The notes: a model not told the origin generated them from the letters alone. 64,000 nucleotides of DNA from Aphrophora alni (GCA_963513935.1 OY740768.1:16108590-16172589), one strand, 5' to 3'; counted from the first letter of the stretch, positions 24,348 to 37,400 are shown. Made by a program: numbers and translations.

Positions 24348-25518
24348 CCGGGTGTTCAAAAAGTCTGGAAACCCCTTAATATTTATTTTAATAATAAACG
24401 TAGAACAATGAAACTCTAGGATTACGTCCTCACTGTAGTTACCGACTTTTTGCTCATTTTAACTGCCATTTTTCGCTTTGAGGGACGTGGAGGAAGTCCT
24501 GTGGAGGAAGTCTAAAAAATCTTAAATGTAAGCATAGGTTGAATTGTACCTCATTTTAAAGGTCTTTGTTAGAGGAACACATTGCCGCAATCCCGACTGA
24601 AAAAGGACCATTCGTTTGGAAATGGCAGCCTCTTAAAGTTTGTTTGATTTTAATGCTAATTCAATGGCAAATTTTTAGTAAGCTTTACATTAGATTACAA
24701 TGTCACTTATTGAGACAGAGCAAATAAACTTTCTGTTGATGAGGGGTTATGGGGATAGAACTCGTTCATATGAGGAGGTAAGCCGCTTGTTCAATGAAAC
24801 TTGCCCCAATTGACCACCTATTCAAAAATCAACAGTGTTGAAGACCGTACAGCGCGGTTTTGTAACAGATCGGTCAAGATCCGCAAAAATCAGCAACCAA
24901 TGCGACCAATCAGCTACACAAGGACACCACTTCGAGCACCTCCTGTAATACCTTCCAATATTTGTATATTTTTTTAATAATTATTGTCTTGCAAAGTAAG
25001 TAATTTAAACATAAACAACTGACATACTATCTGTTCAATTTTATTAATAATAATAATTGTCCCGAATTACACCTGTGCACTCCTAACGTTTCTAAACAAT
25101 TAAATCGACCATTACTGATATTTCCTATCCCTCCACACTCCAGCTGTGAAATTCTCATAGCTAAAAAACTAAAATAACCAACACGGTTGAGTATTCACTT
25201 CTGCCTCTTAATCTTCGCAACGTAAAGTTAACAAATTGTAAAAGGCTGCCATTTCCAAACAAATGGTCCTTTTTCAGTCGGGATTGCGGCAATGTGTTCC
25301 TCTAACAAAGACCTTTAAAATGAGGTATAATTAGACCTATGCTTACATTTAAGATTTTTTAGACTTCCTCCATAGGACGTCCCCCCAAAGTGAAAAAAGA
25401 CAGTTAAAATGAGCAAAAAGTTGGTAACTACAGTGAGGACGTAATCCTAGAGTTTCATTGTTCTGCGTTTATTAATAAAATAAATATTAAGGGGTTTCCA
25501 GACTTTTTGAACACCCAG
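24348..25518 (+). mobile_element. Mariner-superfamily element with ~275-bp terminal inverted repeats
   Basis: CCGGGTGTTCAAAAAGTCTG reads inward from 24348 and the near-identical CTGGGTGTTCAAAAAGTCTG reads inward from 25518 on the other strand. The pairing continues for about 275 bp on each side (24348-24637 with 25239-25518), through GAGGAACACATTGCCGCAAT to GGCAGCCTTTT. Both ends are flanked by TA (24346-24347 and 25519-25520), the target duplication of Tc1/mariner elements. The 600-bp interior carries only a remnant transposase frame. Its right flank is an immediately adjacent (AT)n tract. Confidence 0.92.
24700..24948 (+). pseudogene. Internally deleted mariner-type transposase (N-terminal HTH fused to C-terminal tail)
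   Basis: From an ATG at 24700 the frame reads MSLIETEQINFLLMRGYGDR followed by TRSYEEVSRLFNETCPN, then one in-frame stop, then PPIQKSTVLKTVQRGFVTDR. This is the N-terminal helix-turn-helix, with the linker sequence expected before the catalytic domain. Directly afterwards it reads GHHFEHLL and stops at 24946-24948; that octapeptide matches the end of proteins of this transposase group (G-HFEHLL). The whole DDE catalytic domain, some 250 residues, is therefore missing through an internal deletion. It cannot act as a transposase; it could at most bind the terminal repeats, and the in-frame stop argues against even that. Confidence 0.82.
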
Positions 25519-25523
25519 TACCA

Positions 25524-25525
<2 letters not shown>

Positions 25526-25594
<69 letters not shown>
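25526..25594. repeat. (AT)n microsatellite, ~34 units
   Basis: The tract is an uninterrupted AT alternation abutting the right end of the mariner-type element. Confidence 0.97.
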
Positions 25595-25598
<4 letters not shown>

Positions 25599-28500
25599 AA
25601 CACAAAAACATATTCCCAAAGTATGGCAGACTATTCAAGAAACGTTCTGAATAATAATCAAGGCGTTATGATTTTGCTTAATATTTTATATATGTTTTGG
25701 TTTTTACAAACCATTATTCGTAACCATTGATCAGTAGTGTTCAAAGTAAGCGTCAGTTTTCAAACATATGAAGAATATACTCTTTCATCCGTAAATTGTA
25801 GTACGTTCCACAATAGTTATCTCTGTATTGCATTTAAATATTCATCCCATGATGTCCATACTTATTGTTAACGAGAAAAATTATACGTCTGTTGTACGTG
25901 TCGTGCTATACAGCACAAAGACGTAGACCTATTTAAATAAAATTTTGTATGTGGGCATATTTTGGTCAAATCTAGTGACTTTAAAAAAATATAGCTCAAA
26001 ATTTAGGGTTGTTACAAAAAAATGAAATCGATTTTCTCAAAATCGAATACAATTATTTTGATTAAGTGTTGCTGAAGTTTAGCCTCTAAAGAGATTTTAT
26101 TGATCGCCACCTTTCCGAAAATACCTCTTCCAAGTTATCGGTAAAAAAACAAAAAAATCCTACATCATCCTGTTATAAAAAAACATCTCTCAAAATCGGT
26201 TATACCGATTTCATAAATTTAAATGAACTGTGAAGACTAAACTCCTAGATACGTGTAAAAATAACAAAACTGTCACTGTCAGGAATAATTGGGAAAACAA
26301 AAAATAAACCTTGACTATCGTCATTAAATCTCTGTTTTATTTAAATACGATTTACTCTGAGAATGTCTTTATGCGACAAGTTTAGACCTTATTTAATTAT
26401 ATTAATATTTTTTCAAATATGGCACCCATGGTTCGTTTTCATTTTTTGATTGATAACTACCGAACTGGTATTTTTGGTGGCTTTTACTTTTGGTTCCTTT
26501 TTATTTGTTTTTTAAGATGTTTGATTCTGCAATTTTTTGCAATATTTTTCTACCTACTTTTTTACAGATCATAACAATGTTTGTTTTTCTCTAAAACGAA
26601 ATATCTGATACTGGAGTACATAAGCCCAGGAACTGCATGGAAAATCTCTTTACTTCGAATATGTTTCCTTTTGAAGTGGATTTCCTGCTTTTTCCATTTA
26701 TTTTTTTAAGATAAGGAGTCAGATTTAATACTTCAGGAGATGTTACGCCCAAGTATAATGAGAATTCAAGAAAACACTACTGAGTAGATAACCAATACTA
26801 GTGACTTTATTAGCCTGTAATTGAAATTAAATATAAATATATTTTTGTAACTATATACAAAATTTTTTTAAGTATATATATGTGTGTGTGTGTTTGTGTG
26901 TGGGGGGTGTTTATCTAAACACCGTCCTTCATTTAGACACTTCCAGTAGCTAACACCAGCCTTTGTATTCACTAGTAAATGAACTCGGTCCCTAATGAAC
27001 TCGACCAGAAATTCCATTCATAAGCTCTAATATTGAATTGCATCTCAAGTAATAAAATAAAAAAAGTGTTAATCATTTGGTTCAAAGTCAGAAATGTATG
27101 ACGGATGGTTAAAAATCCTCCCACTTTAACTGTTCAATCAAAGGACTCAACCAAGTTGCACTCTAATTATCAGTCAGAAGAACTCCCAGTTTCACCAAAC
27201 CTCATTACTTGTTTTTGATCGACTTACAATATCTTTAGGGTTTCTCAATAAAGCCCTGTTGTTATTTTTGAATATGGTTCCATTTCTTCAATCATCGAAA
27301 CTCCAATTCATTTCCAAAACAAACTATAGCCAGAATGATCCAGATAAAGAGTGATTGAGTTTATTTGGCTTGTTTGGGAACTGAGGATGTATCCACTATC
27401 TGGATTGTTTCTTGATTTCAACGTTTATAAACTTAACCCATGTCTTATGGCGAAACCATCCTTACTTGATCATAGAGATAATGAAAAGTAAAAGCCACCC
27501 ATTTTTTGATTTTTGTGGTAATCAATCAACTTAGGCGTACAAATTTCATGATGCCTTAGAAATTACATTTTGGCAGTAACAATTCCCCGTATACTAGTTC
27601 TAATTATCTGAGAAAATCAGATTATTACCAGCTTAAATTTCCCAGGTGATCAGAAGTTATTTTCTAAGGAACGATCTTACAACGTATGGTATTAATTATT
27701 TTGTTAAATATATACGCGGAAAATGTCATGGATCTTCTTCATATCTAGAGAATAAATCAAGAAAGGAAAATTTATTTTTGAAACATAGTAAACAGCTATA
27801 GGTCAAAGGAAGATACATATTGCATATGATATTCAACTTTTCCTACACATGACGACACTGCGGGGGTGGTATTAGTTGTAATTATGAAAACACGTATGAT
27901 TGTTTTTATACACAGGGTGATTTGAAACTACTGTGACCACTGTTTTATTCCATAAGTACAAAAGTTAAAAAAAAAATATAAAATGTAACTTCAACATTTG
28001 TTTTGAGTTAAAACTAGAGGTATTATAAATATATGACGGTATATGTACCTTTTCCTAAGGAAATTTTGGATTAAAATGATTATTTTAAGAATGTGTTATT
28101 CATATGTAATTTTTGATATCTCCACTCAATCAGGAACTAAAAGCACTTAAATGTTTCTAATACTTGCAAATTGTAGCTATTTCCAAGACGCTTTTCACAT
28201 CTTTTAAAGCAAAATATAGGTTAAATTTAAATTAACGGTAAGTTACAAGAAATTAAAACTTTTCTGTTATTTTATTTGTTCTATAAACTGAGGAACAACA
28301 TAGTTATAGATAGAAAACAAACACAAAATTTCACATAGTGCATGGAAGACAAATTGTATTAATAAGCTATGTTATTACATTAGTTTACTATCTTATACTA
28401 TTTGTTTGCATCATTTATTACACACATAGTGCAGCCGTGCTGCGGTATACATTTGAGTTGTCATACCTTAAATACATATACAAATACACAATATACAATA

Positions 28501-29489
28501 CAACAAATACACAAAATAGAAATTTTATAATATACAAAGAAATTAAGACACAGTGAACCATCTATACATGTTATATCATATTATTCAATTATCAGAGTCG
28601 TCATCCTGAATACAAAATGAATCCAAGGCACCCAGAGGTTATGAGCTGAGGTATACCTCCACTGAGTAAATGCATTCCTCAAGACGTACCCTCTGAGTGA
28701 TGTACGAAAATGAGTGAAATAACTGTTTTCTAAAAATTTTGTCCGGAAGTTTACTAAATTAAAATCAGTGTAATAAACGCCACGTTCTAAAAAGTCCAAT
28801 CTGTGCATAGGGTATTGTAACACTTTTATCCTCATGAGATTCTTATGGATATGTTGTATTCCTTCGAACATATATTCTAGTTTGCATTTTAAAAAACAAT
28901 ATTAGTTTTAATCTATCAGGACAAGCACTATTTAGAATTAGTGTGGTCGACTTAATACAGAAGTTTAGCAACTTTCTCAGACGTCACATTTTTAAGCCAT
29001 TTTTAATCCTTATTTACATATAATTTTGTTTATTTGTTGAATTGCATTGTGTGTCATAACTTAAAAATAAATCGTATTCTAGTATGACCATAATAAATGT
29101 ATAAATAATGTAGAGGTTTTTCTGAAGAATAATATTTTATATTCAGAGTTCATTTTATTATTTGGATTTTATAACGAATAGAGATATAATATATAAAAAT
29201 GAAAAGAGCTAAGGTGTTAGCATAAATAAATAAAAATTTATAAATATTTGTAGTAATGAACTTTGTACTTGTCGACATGAAATTGTTACACTAAATAGTA
29301 CAAAATAGTTCCATATCTCATAAATAGATTTTTTATTCATTCTTTGAAAAGATGCTATCTAAAATTCTAGAACGAATAATGTTCATCATGACAAGAAATG
29401 CCTACGCTACAACTATTTCTTGACAGAACAAGATCGCGATGTGAAACCTATTTATTTTTAATGGCATTAAAAGTTTATAAACTTTTATG
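25595..29489. other. AT-rich stretch, weak inverted repeat, no recognised gene
   Basis: A weak inverted pair, GGTGGCTTTTACTTTT at about 26478 and AAAAGTAAAAGCCACCC at about 27484, with partly matching flanks, may delimit an old 1-kb element. A short (TG)n run lies at 26880-26903. A 96-codon minus frame at 28581-28871 sits in a slightly GC-richer patch, but its sequence is not recognised. No gene is supported. Confidence 0.45.
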
Positions 29490-29559
29490 GCATTAAAAAT
29501 ATATAGTCTATTTTTTATTCCCAGCCAAGGGTTCACTAACCTAACTTACATTTTTTACT

Positions 29560-30120
29560 GAAACCATAAGAATCCGATAACTAATATATTTCAAGTTTAT
29601 TTTGTAGTGACAAATATAGGGTATCGACTTGTTTTGTATGACTAAGGATTCAATAACCAATTTCGTTACTGTTAACTCCATGAACTAGACACTGATAACG
29701 AATGAGTCACCTGTTTACTTCGTAGTGAGTAATATTTGTCATCGAATTTTTTGTGTTACTACGACTGAACAATGGTTCACAAACCAATTTGTTATCTCTT
29801 CTTACTGGATGATTAGTACCCGATAACTAGTCTGTCACCTGTTTATTTTGTAATTCATAATGTAGGGTATCGGATTGTTTAGTATTATTATGACTGAAGA
29901 AGTGTGTACCATCAAATGTGTCATCTGTTAGTTACATGGACAAGAGTTCGGGTAACGATGGGTCACCTGTTAGGTTTGTAGTGAGTAATATATTGCAAGC
30001 CATCGATAGACTTGCTGTGTTTGACTTAGGATGAACAAAAGTTCAATCACAAATTTGTCATTCGTTTAGTCATGAAATGTACGAAAAGTCATCGTTATGT
30101 AACTCCTAGTGACATTTTTT
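29560..30120. repeat. 128-bp tandem repeat array in arm A (about 5 diverged units)
   Basis: The anchor TCACCTGTT recurs at 29707, 29835 and 29963, exactly 128 bp apart, with a degenerate unit before (about 29590) and after (about 30090). Each unit also contains a TATCG(A/G)(A/C)TTGTTT-like block, a TGACTGAA(C/G)AA block and an AATTTGT(C/T)ATCTGTT block. The units are mirrored in arm A' (34270-34830), and a single related unit stands at 42485-42545. Confidence 0.85.
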
Positions 30121-33100
30121 TTCTAAGTGCGGCCGAGAGCAGCAATGAGGATGGTGTCTAGTCACATAAGTCTAATCTTTATTTTTTTCTATATTTACAT
30201 CCATTATATAAACCGCCATGTAAACTATAATTCACGAAAAAAAAGAAATGAAGATATATGATTTGGACATTGTATTCTTGGGGGTTTGTTAAGGAACCTA
30301 TAAGTGTCGATTCATTCAAGTTAATATAGATTTACAAGATCTTTTCCTTAATTTATAATGAATAGATTTACGTTTGAGTTATATTTAAAAACACTTTTAA
30401 AGCGTTTTGCCAAACAACTATTAAGTTAAGCGTAGTGAAGTATAAATGCTTTAGTAGTAGTAAACCGTAAAATTTAGTTTTATGTTTTAGGAACAGTTAA
30501 GTTTTCATTAACTTAATTTCTATATTATTTCTTTCTAAATTTCGTACGTAGTGTTTATAATACATACTAATGTAACCTTTTGAAATCAGATTTTATTGTT
30601 ATAATAATTTTTAGCAAATCAGTTCTTTATGAAATAGTAAAATATAATTTTGTTTGAAAGTAATTCTATATTTGATCTTATTTATGTTGACATCCCTGAT
30701 CCTGTTGATAGTACAGAGGATTCATGCACTCAAACCTGAGATTTCTGACTCTCCCTTAAATAATAATTACCATCACTCCTAAGAAATCTTCAAGTAGTTA
30801 ATGTTACAGATGTACTTACACTCTTCCATTGCTATTTGCAAATTTTCACCAAAGTCTACTGTGTATTGTTGCTGTTACGTTCAAGTTGGAGAAGATCAAG
30901 AAATTTAATAATATTTCAGGGATAGTCGTGACAATATTTCAAAATGTACCCCATATTTAGTAACTGAAAAGTATGAATCAAATGTACATAATTCAGGATC
31001 CAGAATACCTTTTATTTTAATAATTGATAAAATTATGAATATTCTGGTCAACGTTTCTCTAATAGTGAATATTAAATCTCACCATCAGCGATAATAACCT
31101 CTTGCACAAATTTTGCTACAGCAATCTGCGTTCTAAGAACACTGGAATCAATAAACCAGATAAAGTTTAAATTATTTACTTAAGTATGCACCACATCTAT
31201 AAATATTATAAGTATTCACTAGTAATGAATTTGTTAATTATAATATTTATTCCGAGAGAAAAAAAGATGATAAACATAGTATATATTTCTAGATTGGGAA
31301 TCAGAAATATACTTTAGTATAACGGAGAAAATGAATTAGTCACAACAATAACGAAAGCATAATATATAAAGCTAAGAAATAATTCTACGAGTAGAAAAAC
31401 CGCTATGGAATTGGATCATTGTCATTTCAGTAAATACAAATTGAATTATAATTTGAGAACAAATTTGTAAATAAGAATTCTATATTTAAAATTAATTTAA
31501 CACACCATTTAAATTTAAAATCACATTTTAAACTCTCCCTAGAATCGAGATCCCAATCAAACTGTTAGGTAACTACTACGTTAGCACTAAAACTAAATAC
31601 GGTGTTGTGGAATTTGACAATTGAATGATCTCCTTTATATTTATTGTTATTGTTAAAAATATATTGTATCAATACTGCTGTTTTTTTTTTTTTTTTACAT
31701 GATTTATTTCGTAAATAGTTTAATTATTTTGTCTAGTTTTGAACAAAATTAGTTTTAATGATACTTTTTTATGTATTTTATTTCCTACAATGGTTTAGAA
31801 TATTAGGATGTGTCCTCTTTTCATATTGTCATATCCAAATTTGTTTTATAACATTGTTGTACTGCCAGAAAGTAGGAAATTCTGATTGTTGGACAAATTT
31901 TCTATACATAATATAGATTTTCAGTATAAAACTGGCATGTGAATAAAAGTGCAATAATTGTGATCATGCAATCGTGTGAAGTTGTAATCTTAGTTTGAAA
32001 TATTTTATCCATTGATTAATCTAAGAAATTTCCGATTGATTTTCATTGAATTTCTCATTACTATACGGTACAAAAAACGTTTAATTGTCAACCGAGTACC
32101 TCAATGAATGTACTCGAAACTGATAGGTTGCCGAATTCGGTATTTTTTTAAAAAAATCGGTACGTTAACAAACTCAGCTATGTTTAATGTAAGATTGGTC
32201 TGGAGTTATCTTATAAACAATAGTCAATTTCTTATAAGAATTTGATTTATTTATGCGCGTTTATTCACACCATTTTAAGGAACTTCTTACTCAAGATATG
32301 TGTAACTGATAAAATATATGGAATAATTATAAATACGAAAATTTTAAAAATATGGAAAATATTTTAAACTAACAATGTAAGATCACAAAATTGCATGATT
32401 ACAATTATTTAAGTTTTACACTGAAAATCTGTATTATGTCCTAGAAAATATTAAGGAAATTTGTCAAACAATCTACTTTCTACAGTACAACTTTCCTACT
32501 TTCTGGCAGTACAACAATATTATACAACAAATTTGGATATGACAACATGAAAAGGGGACATATACCATAATATTCCAAACCATTTTGGGGAAATAATACA
32601 TAAAAAAGTTACATAAAAAGTAATTTTGTTCAAAACTAGACAAAATAAGTAAATTATTTACGAAATTATTCATGTAAAAAAATTAATTTACAGTAGTATT
32701 AACACAATATATTTCTAATATTAACAATAACTATAAAGGAGATCATTCAACTGTCAAATTCCTCAACACCGTATTTAGTGTTAGTGCTAACGTAGTAGTT
32801 ACCTAACAGTTTGATTTGGATCTCGATTATAAGGAGAGTTTAAAATGTGATTTTGAATTTAAATGGTGTGCTAAATTATTTTTAAATATAGAATTCTTAT
32901 TTACAAATTTGTTCTCAAATTATAATTCAATTTGTATTTACTGAAATAACAATGATCCAATTCCATAGCGGTTTTTCTGCTTGTAGAATTATTTCTTAGC
33001 TTTATATATTATGCTTTCGTTATTGTTGCGACTAATTCATTTTCTCCGTTATACTAAATTGATTGATTGATTATCGTTGTAGAAATATATCATGTTTGTC

Positions 33101-34269
33101 ATCTTTTTTTCACTCGGAATAAAAACTATAATTAATTAACAAATTCATTAATAGTAAATAATTCTAATATTTATATACGTGGTGCATACGTAAGTAAATA
33201 ATGTTTCCTTAATCTGGTTTATTGATTCCAGTGTTATAGGAATGCTTAGTGCTGTAGTAAAATTTAAACAAAAAATTATCGGTTATGGTGAGATTTATTA
33301 TGCACTATTAGAGAAACGTTGACCAGAATATTCATAATTTTATTAATATGCAAAACTAAATACTCTTGATCCTGAACTATGTACATTAGATGGATTCTTT
33401 TCAGTGACTAAATATAATTGATTAAATTTTGAAATAATTTCAAGATTATCCATTTCAAACTTACTGATTTTCCTAGAAATATTACTTAGTATTTTATAAT
33501 TTCTTGACCTTCCCCGACTTGTACGTAACAGCTAAATTACGGTAGAGTTTAGTGATAATTTGCAAATAGCAATGGAAGAGTGTAAGTACATCTGTAACAT
33601 TAACTAGTTGAAGATTTCTTAGGAGTGATGGTAATTATTATTTAGGGGAGAGTCAGAAATCTCAGGTTTGAGTCCATGAATTCTCTGTATTATCAACAAG
33701 TTCGGGGATGTCAACATCCATAAGATCAAGTACAGAATACGAGTAATTTTCAATACATAATTCTACTTTACTGATATAAAGAACTGATTTCCAACAGAAT
33801 AAAAATGATTATAATAATAAAATCTGGTTTCAAAAGGTTAAATTAGTGAGTATCTTAAAAACTACGTACTAAATAAAAAAATGAATTTCAAGAAACCTTA
33901 ACTTATCGTAAAACATAAAAATAAATTTTACTGTTTGCTACTACTAAAGCATTTATACTTCACTACGCTTAACTTGATAGTTGTTTGGAAAAACGCTTTA
34001 AAAGTGTTTTTAAATATAACTCAAACGTAAATCTATTCATTATAAATAAAGGAAAAGGTCTTCTAAATCTATACAAACTTCACTGAAACGACACTTATAA
34101 GTATTTAACAAACGCACAGGAATACAATGTCCAACTCACGTATGTTTTTTTTGTGATTCAGAGTTTATATGGCGGTTTATATTTATGGATGTCAACATGG
34201 AGTAAAATACAGATTTGATCTATGTGGTTAGACATGATCCTCATTGCTTCTCTCGGCCGCACTTACAAA

Positions 34270-34830
34270 AAAATATATATATGTCACTAGGAGTTACATA
34301 ACGATGACCATGTCATGAAACGAATGACAAATTTGTGATTGAACACTTGTTCATCCTAAGTCAAACACAAGTCTATCGATGGCTTGCAATATATTACTCA
34401 CTACAAACCTAACAGGTGACCCATCGTTACCCGAACTCTTGTCCATGTAACTAACAGATGACACATTGGATGGTGAACACTTCTTCAGTCATAATAATAC
34501 TAAACAATCCGATACCCTACATTATGAATTACAAAATAAACAGGTGACAGACTAGTTATCGGGTACTAGTCATCCAGTAAGAAGAGATAACAAATTGGTT
34601 TGTGACCTCTTGTTCAGTCGTACTGACACAAAAAATTCGATGACATATTACTCACTACGAAGTGAACAGGTGACTCATTCGTTATCAGTGTCTAGTTCAT
34701 GGAGTTAACAGTAATGAAATTGGTTATTGAATCCTTAGTCATACAAAACAAGTCGATACCCTATATTTGTCACTACAAAATAAACTGGAAATATATTAGT
34801 TATCGGACTCTTATAGCTGTAGTATAAAAT
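34270..34830. repeat. 128-bp tandem repeat array in arm A' (inverted copy)
   Basis: AACAGGTGAC, the complement of the anchor in arm A, recurs at about 34411, 34539 and 34667. Order and divergence of units mirror those of arm A, so the array existed before the palindrome formed. Confidence 0.85.
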
Positions 34831-35202
34831 GTAAGTTAGGTTAGTGAAACCTTGGCTGGGAATAAAAAAACTAATATATCTATATTATATTTCCTCATTA
34901 TTTCTCTGCTTGTATAGATGGTATTTGAGGATGAAATAGTATTCTTCAGTCTTACCGATATAAACAGTATAAACTAAACATAAAATTTGTATGTAATATA
35001 TTATTAAAGAATGAGTCATGGTGTCTGTTAGTCTGGATTCAATGTGGGTGTTACAATTCCCCCACGAAAAGTACTAAACCTAATGTACTTTCATATACTA
35101 CATAATAAGGACTATAGATACCTAACAGGGTATATAATATATACTTAATATGAAATAAACATAGTATTGTTAATTCATTACATAATATTTTCTTTTACTT
35201 AG

Positions 35203-37018
35203 GTTGGGAGAGTTAAGAAAACATTGATTATTGGGACAAAAAAACTTCTGTATATTCTGCCGGACAATTGTAACCAAATCCAGAAGTCATCAGTTAATAA
35301 ACCATCCCTTAGAAAAAGAAGTCGTGGATTTTTTGTCTGTAACCACTGACCTTTTTTGGATACTGACCTCAAAGTAAAAAAACAAAAAAGGGAAGCTCTA
35401 TTTGACGATCTAAGAAAACGAGGTAATTATCTATACAACTCTGTCATTGAAACAATATATGAAATGTTATTAATTAGAAGACCTGATACGGCTAGCAAGG
35501 AATTTCTTTATCACATCCTTATCGTATCTACTGCTTTGGGGCATTCTCAAAGAAGACATTTTTCGACATGACTCCAAGTGGCCAAGGAAACAAAATCTAG
35601 AAATCATGTTTTAAAGGCATCTAGCGCACAATAATCTGTTCATCCTCTGCAGATAATGTTTAAAAGTTATTCCTACATTAGGAATGATAAAATATCATTA
35701 ACTAAAAATTCAAGATGCACTAATTAGATCAATATCGTCTTGGTTTTTTTAACGAAGTCACATGGATAAAAATGACGAACATAATGTAACTAAAAATATG
35801 GGTGATTCTTCAAAAACTCCTTTTGTACTGTCGAAAATATTCTCCCATCAAATGTTTAACTGTTTGTTTATAACTTGTTATGGAATCTCTTCAATATCTG
35901 AGTGGGTATGGCAAATTAACAGGGTTTGAAAAAGTAATTGGCATGCCTGCTAGAGTTACACATGTTTTTCAAGAAGGTGCGAAGTTTACACCAGATCGTC
36001 ACATTTTTTCTCATTCTATTTGTAGATATGCAAAGGAGCCTACTAATAGAATCATCACGGAATTTAAGCAAATTTTCAAAATTAAATGGATTTTTTTTTC
36101 ATTTCAAGAAATTCCGATAAAACATGGAAGATAGAAGCTTCCATAAAACCAGTATTTATGTCAAATGACGAAGACATAAAAACTATGACAGACACAGAGA
36201 AAAAGCTGTTGATAAAATATGTTAATATTTTCTTTCTACGGTGTTACTGCAGATTATTATGAGAAGGTATGTAAATACACCATAGCACTTATTATTTTAC
36301 TCAAGCGGCGTATTCCAGTTGAAGTATTTCGTGTAGAGTTGTCATTACTAAGCCGACCACCTGATGTAATGTCTTTAACACCTGATTCATTAAGTGATAA
36401 CGAAAAAATTGCATTGCCTGAATTGATAGTTTTAATGGTTCCCGGAAAACTTATGAGTAGTGTAACACTATTATAACCAGAAATATAAAGAAATCAATTG
36501 ATCTAATTTTATCTTTTCGAACATCTTTAATAATGTCAACTGAAACCCGCTTATTGTTGGCTAAAGTTTACACTTTAACACCTTTTAATGGTTGTAATAT
36601 ACTGATAAAACCTGACTTTTCAATATCTACTGGATTACGCCACCATGTAGCAACTAAATATCAAGTATTTTGTAATGATGTATTTACTTTAAAGGTTTGA
36701 GAGAGAGAGATTTCCTATTCAGGCCATGCAGAGGTCAAGTTTACCAAAGATTCTTGAAATTAGATGGCATTTGGTATGAAATAATAACGATAAGACTATC
36801 TGAAAACAATAGAGCTTGTCCAACTTATGGACAGGATATTTCTTATACTGAAACTGACAGTTATGAATCGGAGATCGAAGGAAACTGTCAGCAACCAATA
36901 AAATAGCGTGACATGGTCGGATTGTGAGAAAGAAGTGGTAATAAAAAGCTTAGCTGATTGTATTATAAATCATAGAAATTCTGGCAAGACAAATATTATT
37001 AATACAAATTATATTTAA
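35203..37018 (+). pseudogene. Crypton-type tyrosine recombinase pseudogene, left arm copy
   Basis: After a splice-acceptor-like TTTTACTTAG, the sequence reads VGRVKK, then in other frames HPLEKEVVDFLSV, then KKQKREALFDDLRKRGN with IRRPDTASKEFL (35356-35540). A degenerate zinc-finger-like FSKKTFFRH follows. The next parts are SLQYLSGYGKLTGFEKV (35880 on), LLKRRIPVEVFRVELSLLSR (36295 on, box I arginine region), a TPDSLSDNEKIALPELIVL stretch, and STGLRHHVATKYQVF (36628-36672, box II). These blocks in this order are those of the large animal family of Crypton-derived tyrosine recombinases, whose members read FCVVC...RH, LRKRGN, R-RSGEV, LRKHVAT and LGH...Y. Box III (LGH...Y) has been lost here by a deletion of about 45 bp near 36700. 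The C-terminal NTNYI is followed by TAA at 37016-37018. Several frameshifts and stops make it non-functional. Confidence 0.75.
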
Positions 37019-37307
37019 ATAAACAAACATTGTAACAAGTTATTGCTCTAGTTCATAATATCGTTACCGGTAACATTATGTTTCAAAATAAGTTTGAATG
37101 TGTGCTGTCGGAAAATTCTACAGCATTTAATATATATATCTTAATGAATCGTATGAAGAAACTTTTTTTTTTTTTAATTTCAATGTAATAATTTTGTAGT
37201 ACATCTGGTTAAACCTGTGGAGCTAACTTTTGGACAATTCCACAACAAATTAATTCTTACAACAATATGACATTTCAATCATTAAGTCGCAATCTTAATT
37301 TAAGAAA

Positions 37308-37400
37308 AAATGTGCAATTAAGAATGTGCAACTAAGAACCTGCACTTAAGAATATGCAACTAAGAATGGCTAATGTGCAACTAATTTGTAACTAAGAATG
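37308..37400. repeat. Minisatellite of ~15-bp units
   Basis: The unit GTGCAACTAAGAAT and variants (GTGCAATTAAGAAT, CTGCACTTAAGAAT, ATGCAACTAAGAAT) repeat five to six times. The array lies in sequence present only in the left B arm, so it arose or was inserted after the arms separated, or was lost from the other arm. Confidence 0.8.

Larger units (their letters stand above)
29490..34880. repeat. Giant imperfect palindrome A/A' (5.4 kb, arms ~2.5 kb)
   Basis: The arm 29490-32010 is matched in inverted orientation by about 32350-34880. Anchors are TTCCCAGCCAAGG (29519) against CCTTGGCTGGGAA (34850), GTGCGGCCGAGAG (30127) against TCTCGGCCGCAC (34251), the AAGCGTAGTGAAGTATAAAT block (30429) against its complement at 33955, and GCCAGAAAGTAGGAAA (31863) against TTTCCTACTTTCTGGC (32490). 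The arms differ by many substitutions and small indels, so the structure is old. About 340 bp in the centre does not pair. No protein is recognised in either arm; short open frames such as 32473-32673 are not convincing. Confidence 0.92.

Noticed and set aside
32473..32673. 66-codon minus-strand frame in arm A'
   Set aside because: The matching sequence in arm A is not open, and no domain is visible.
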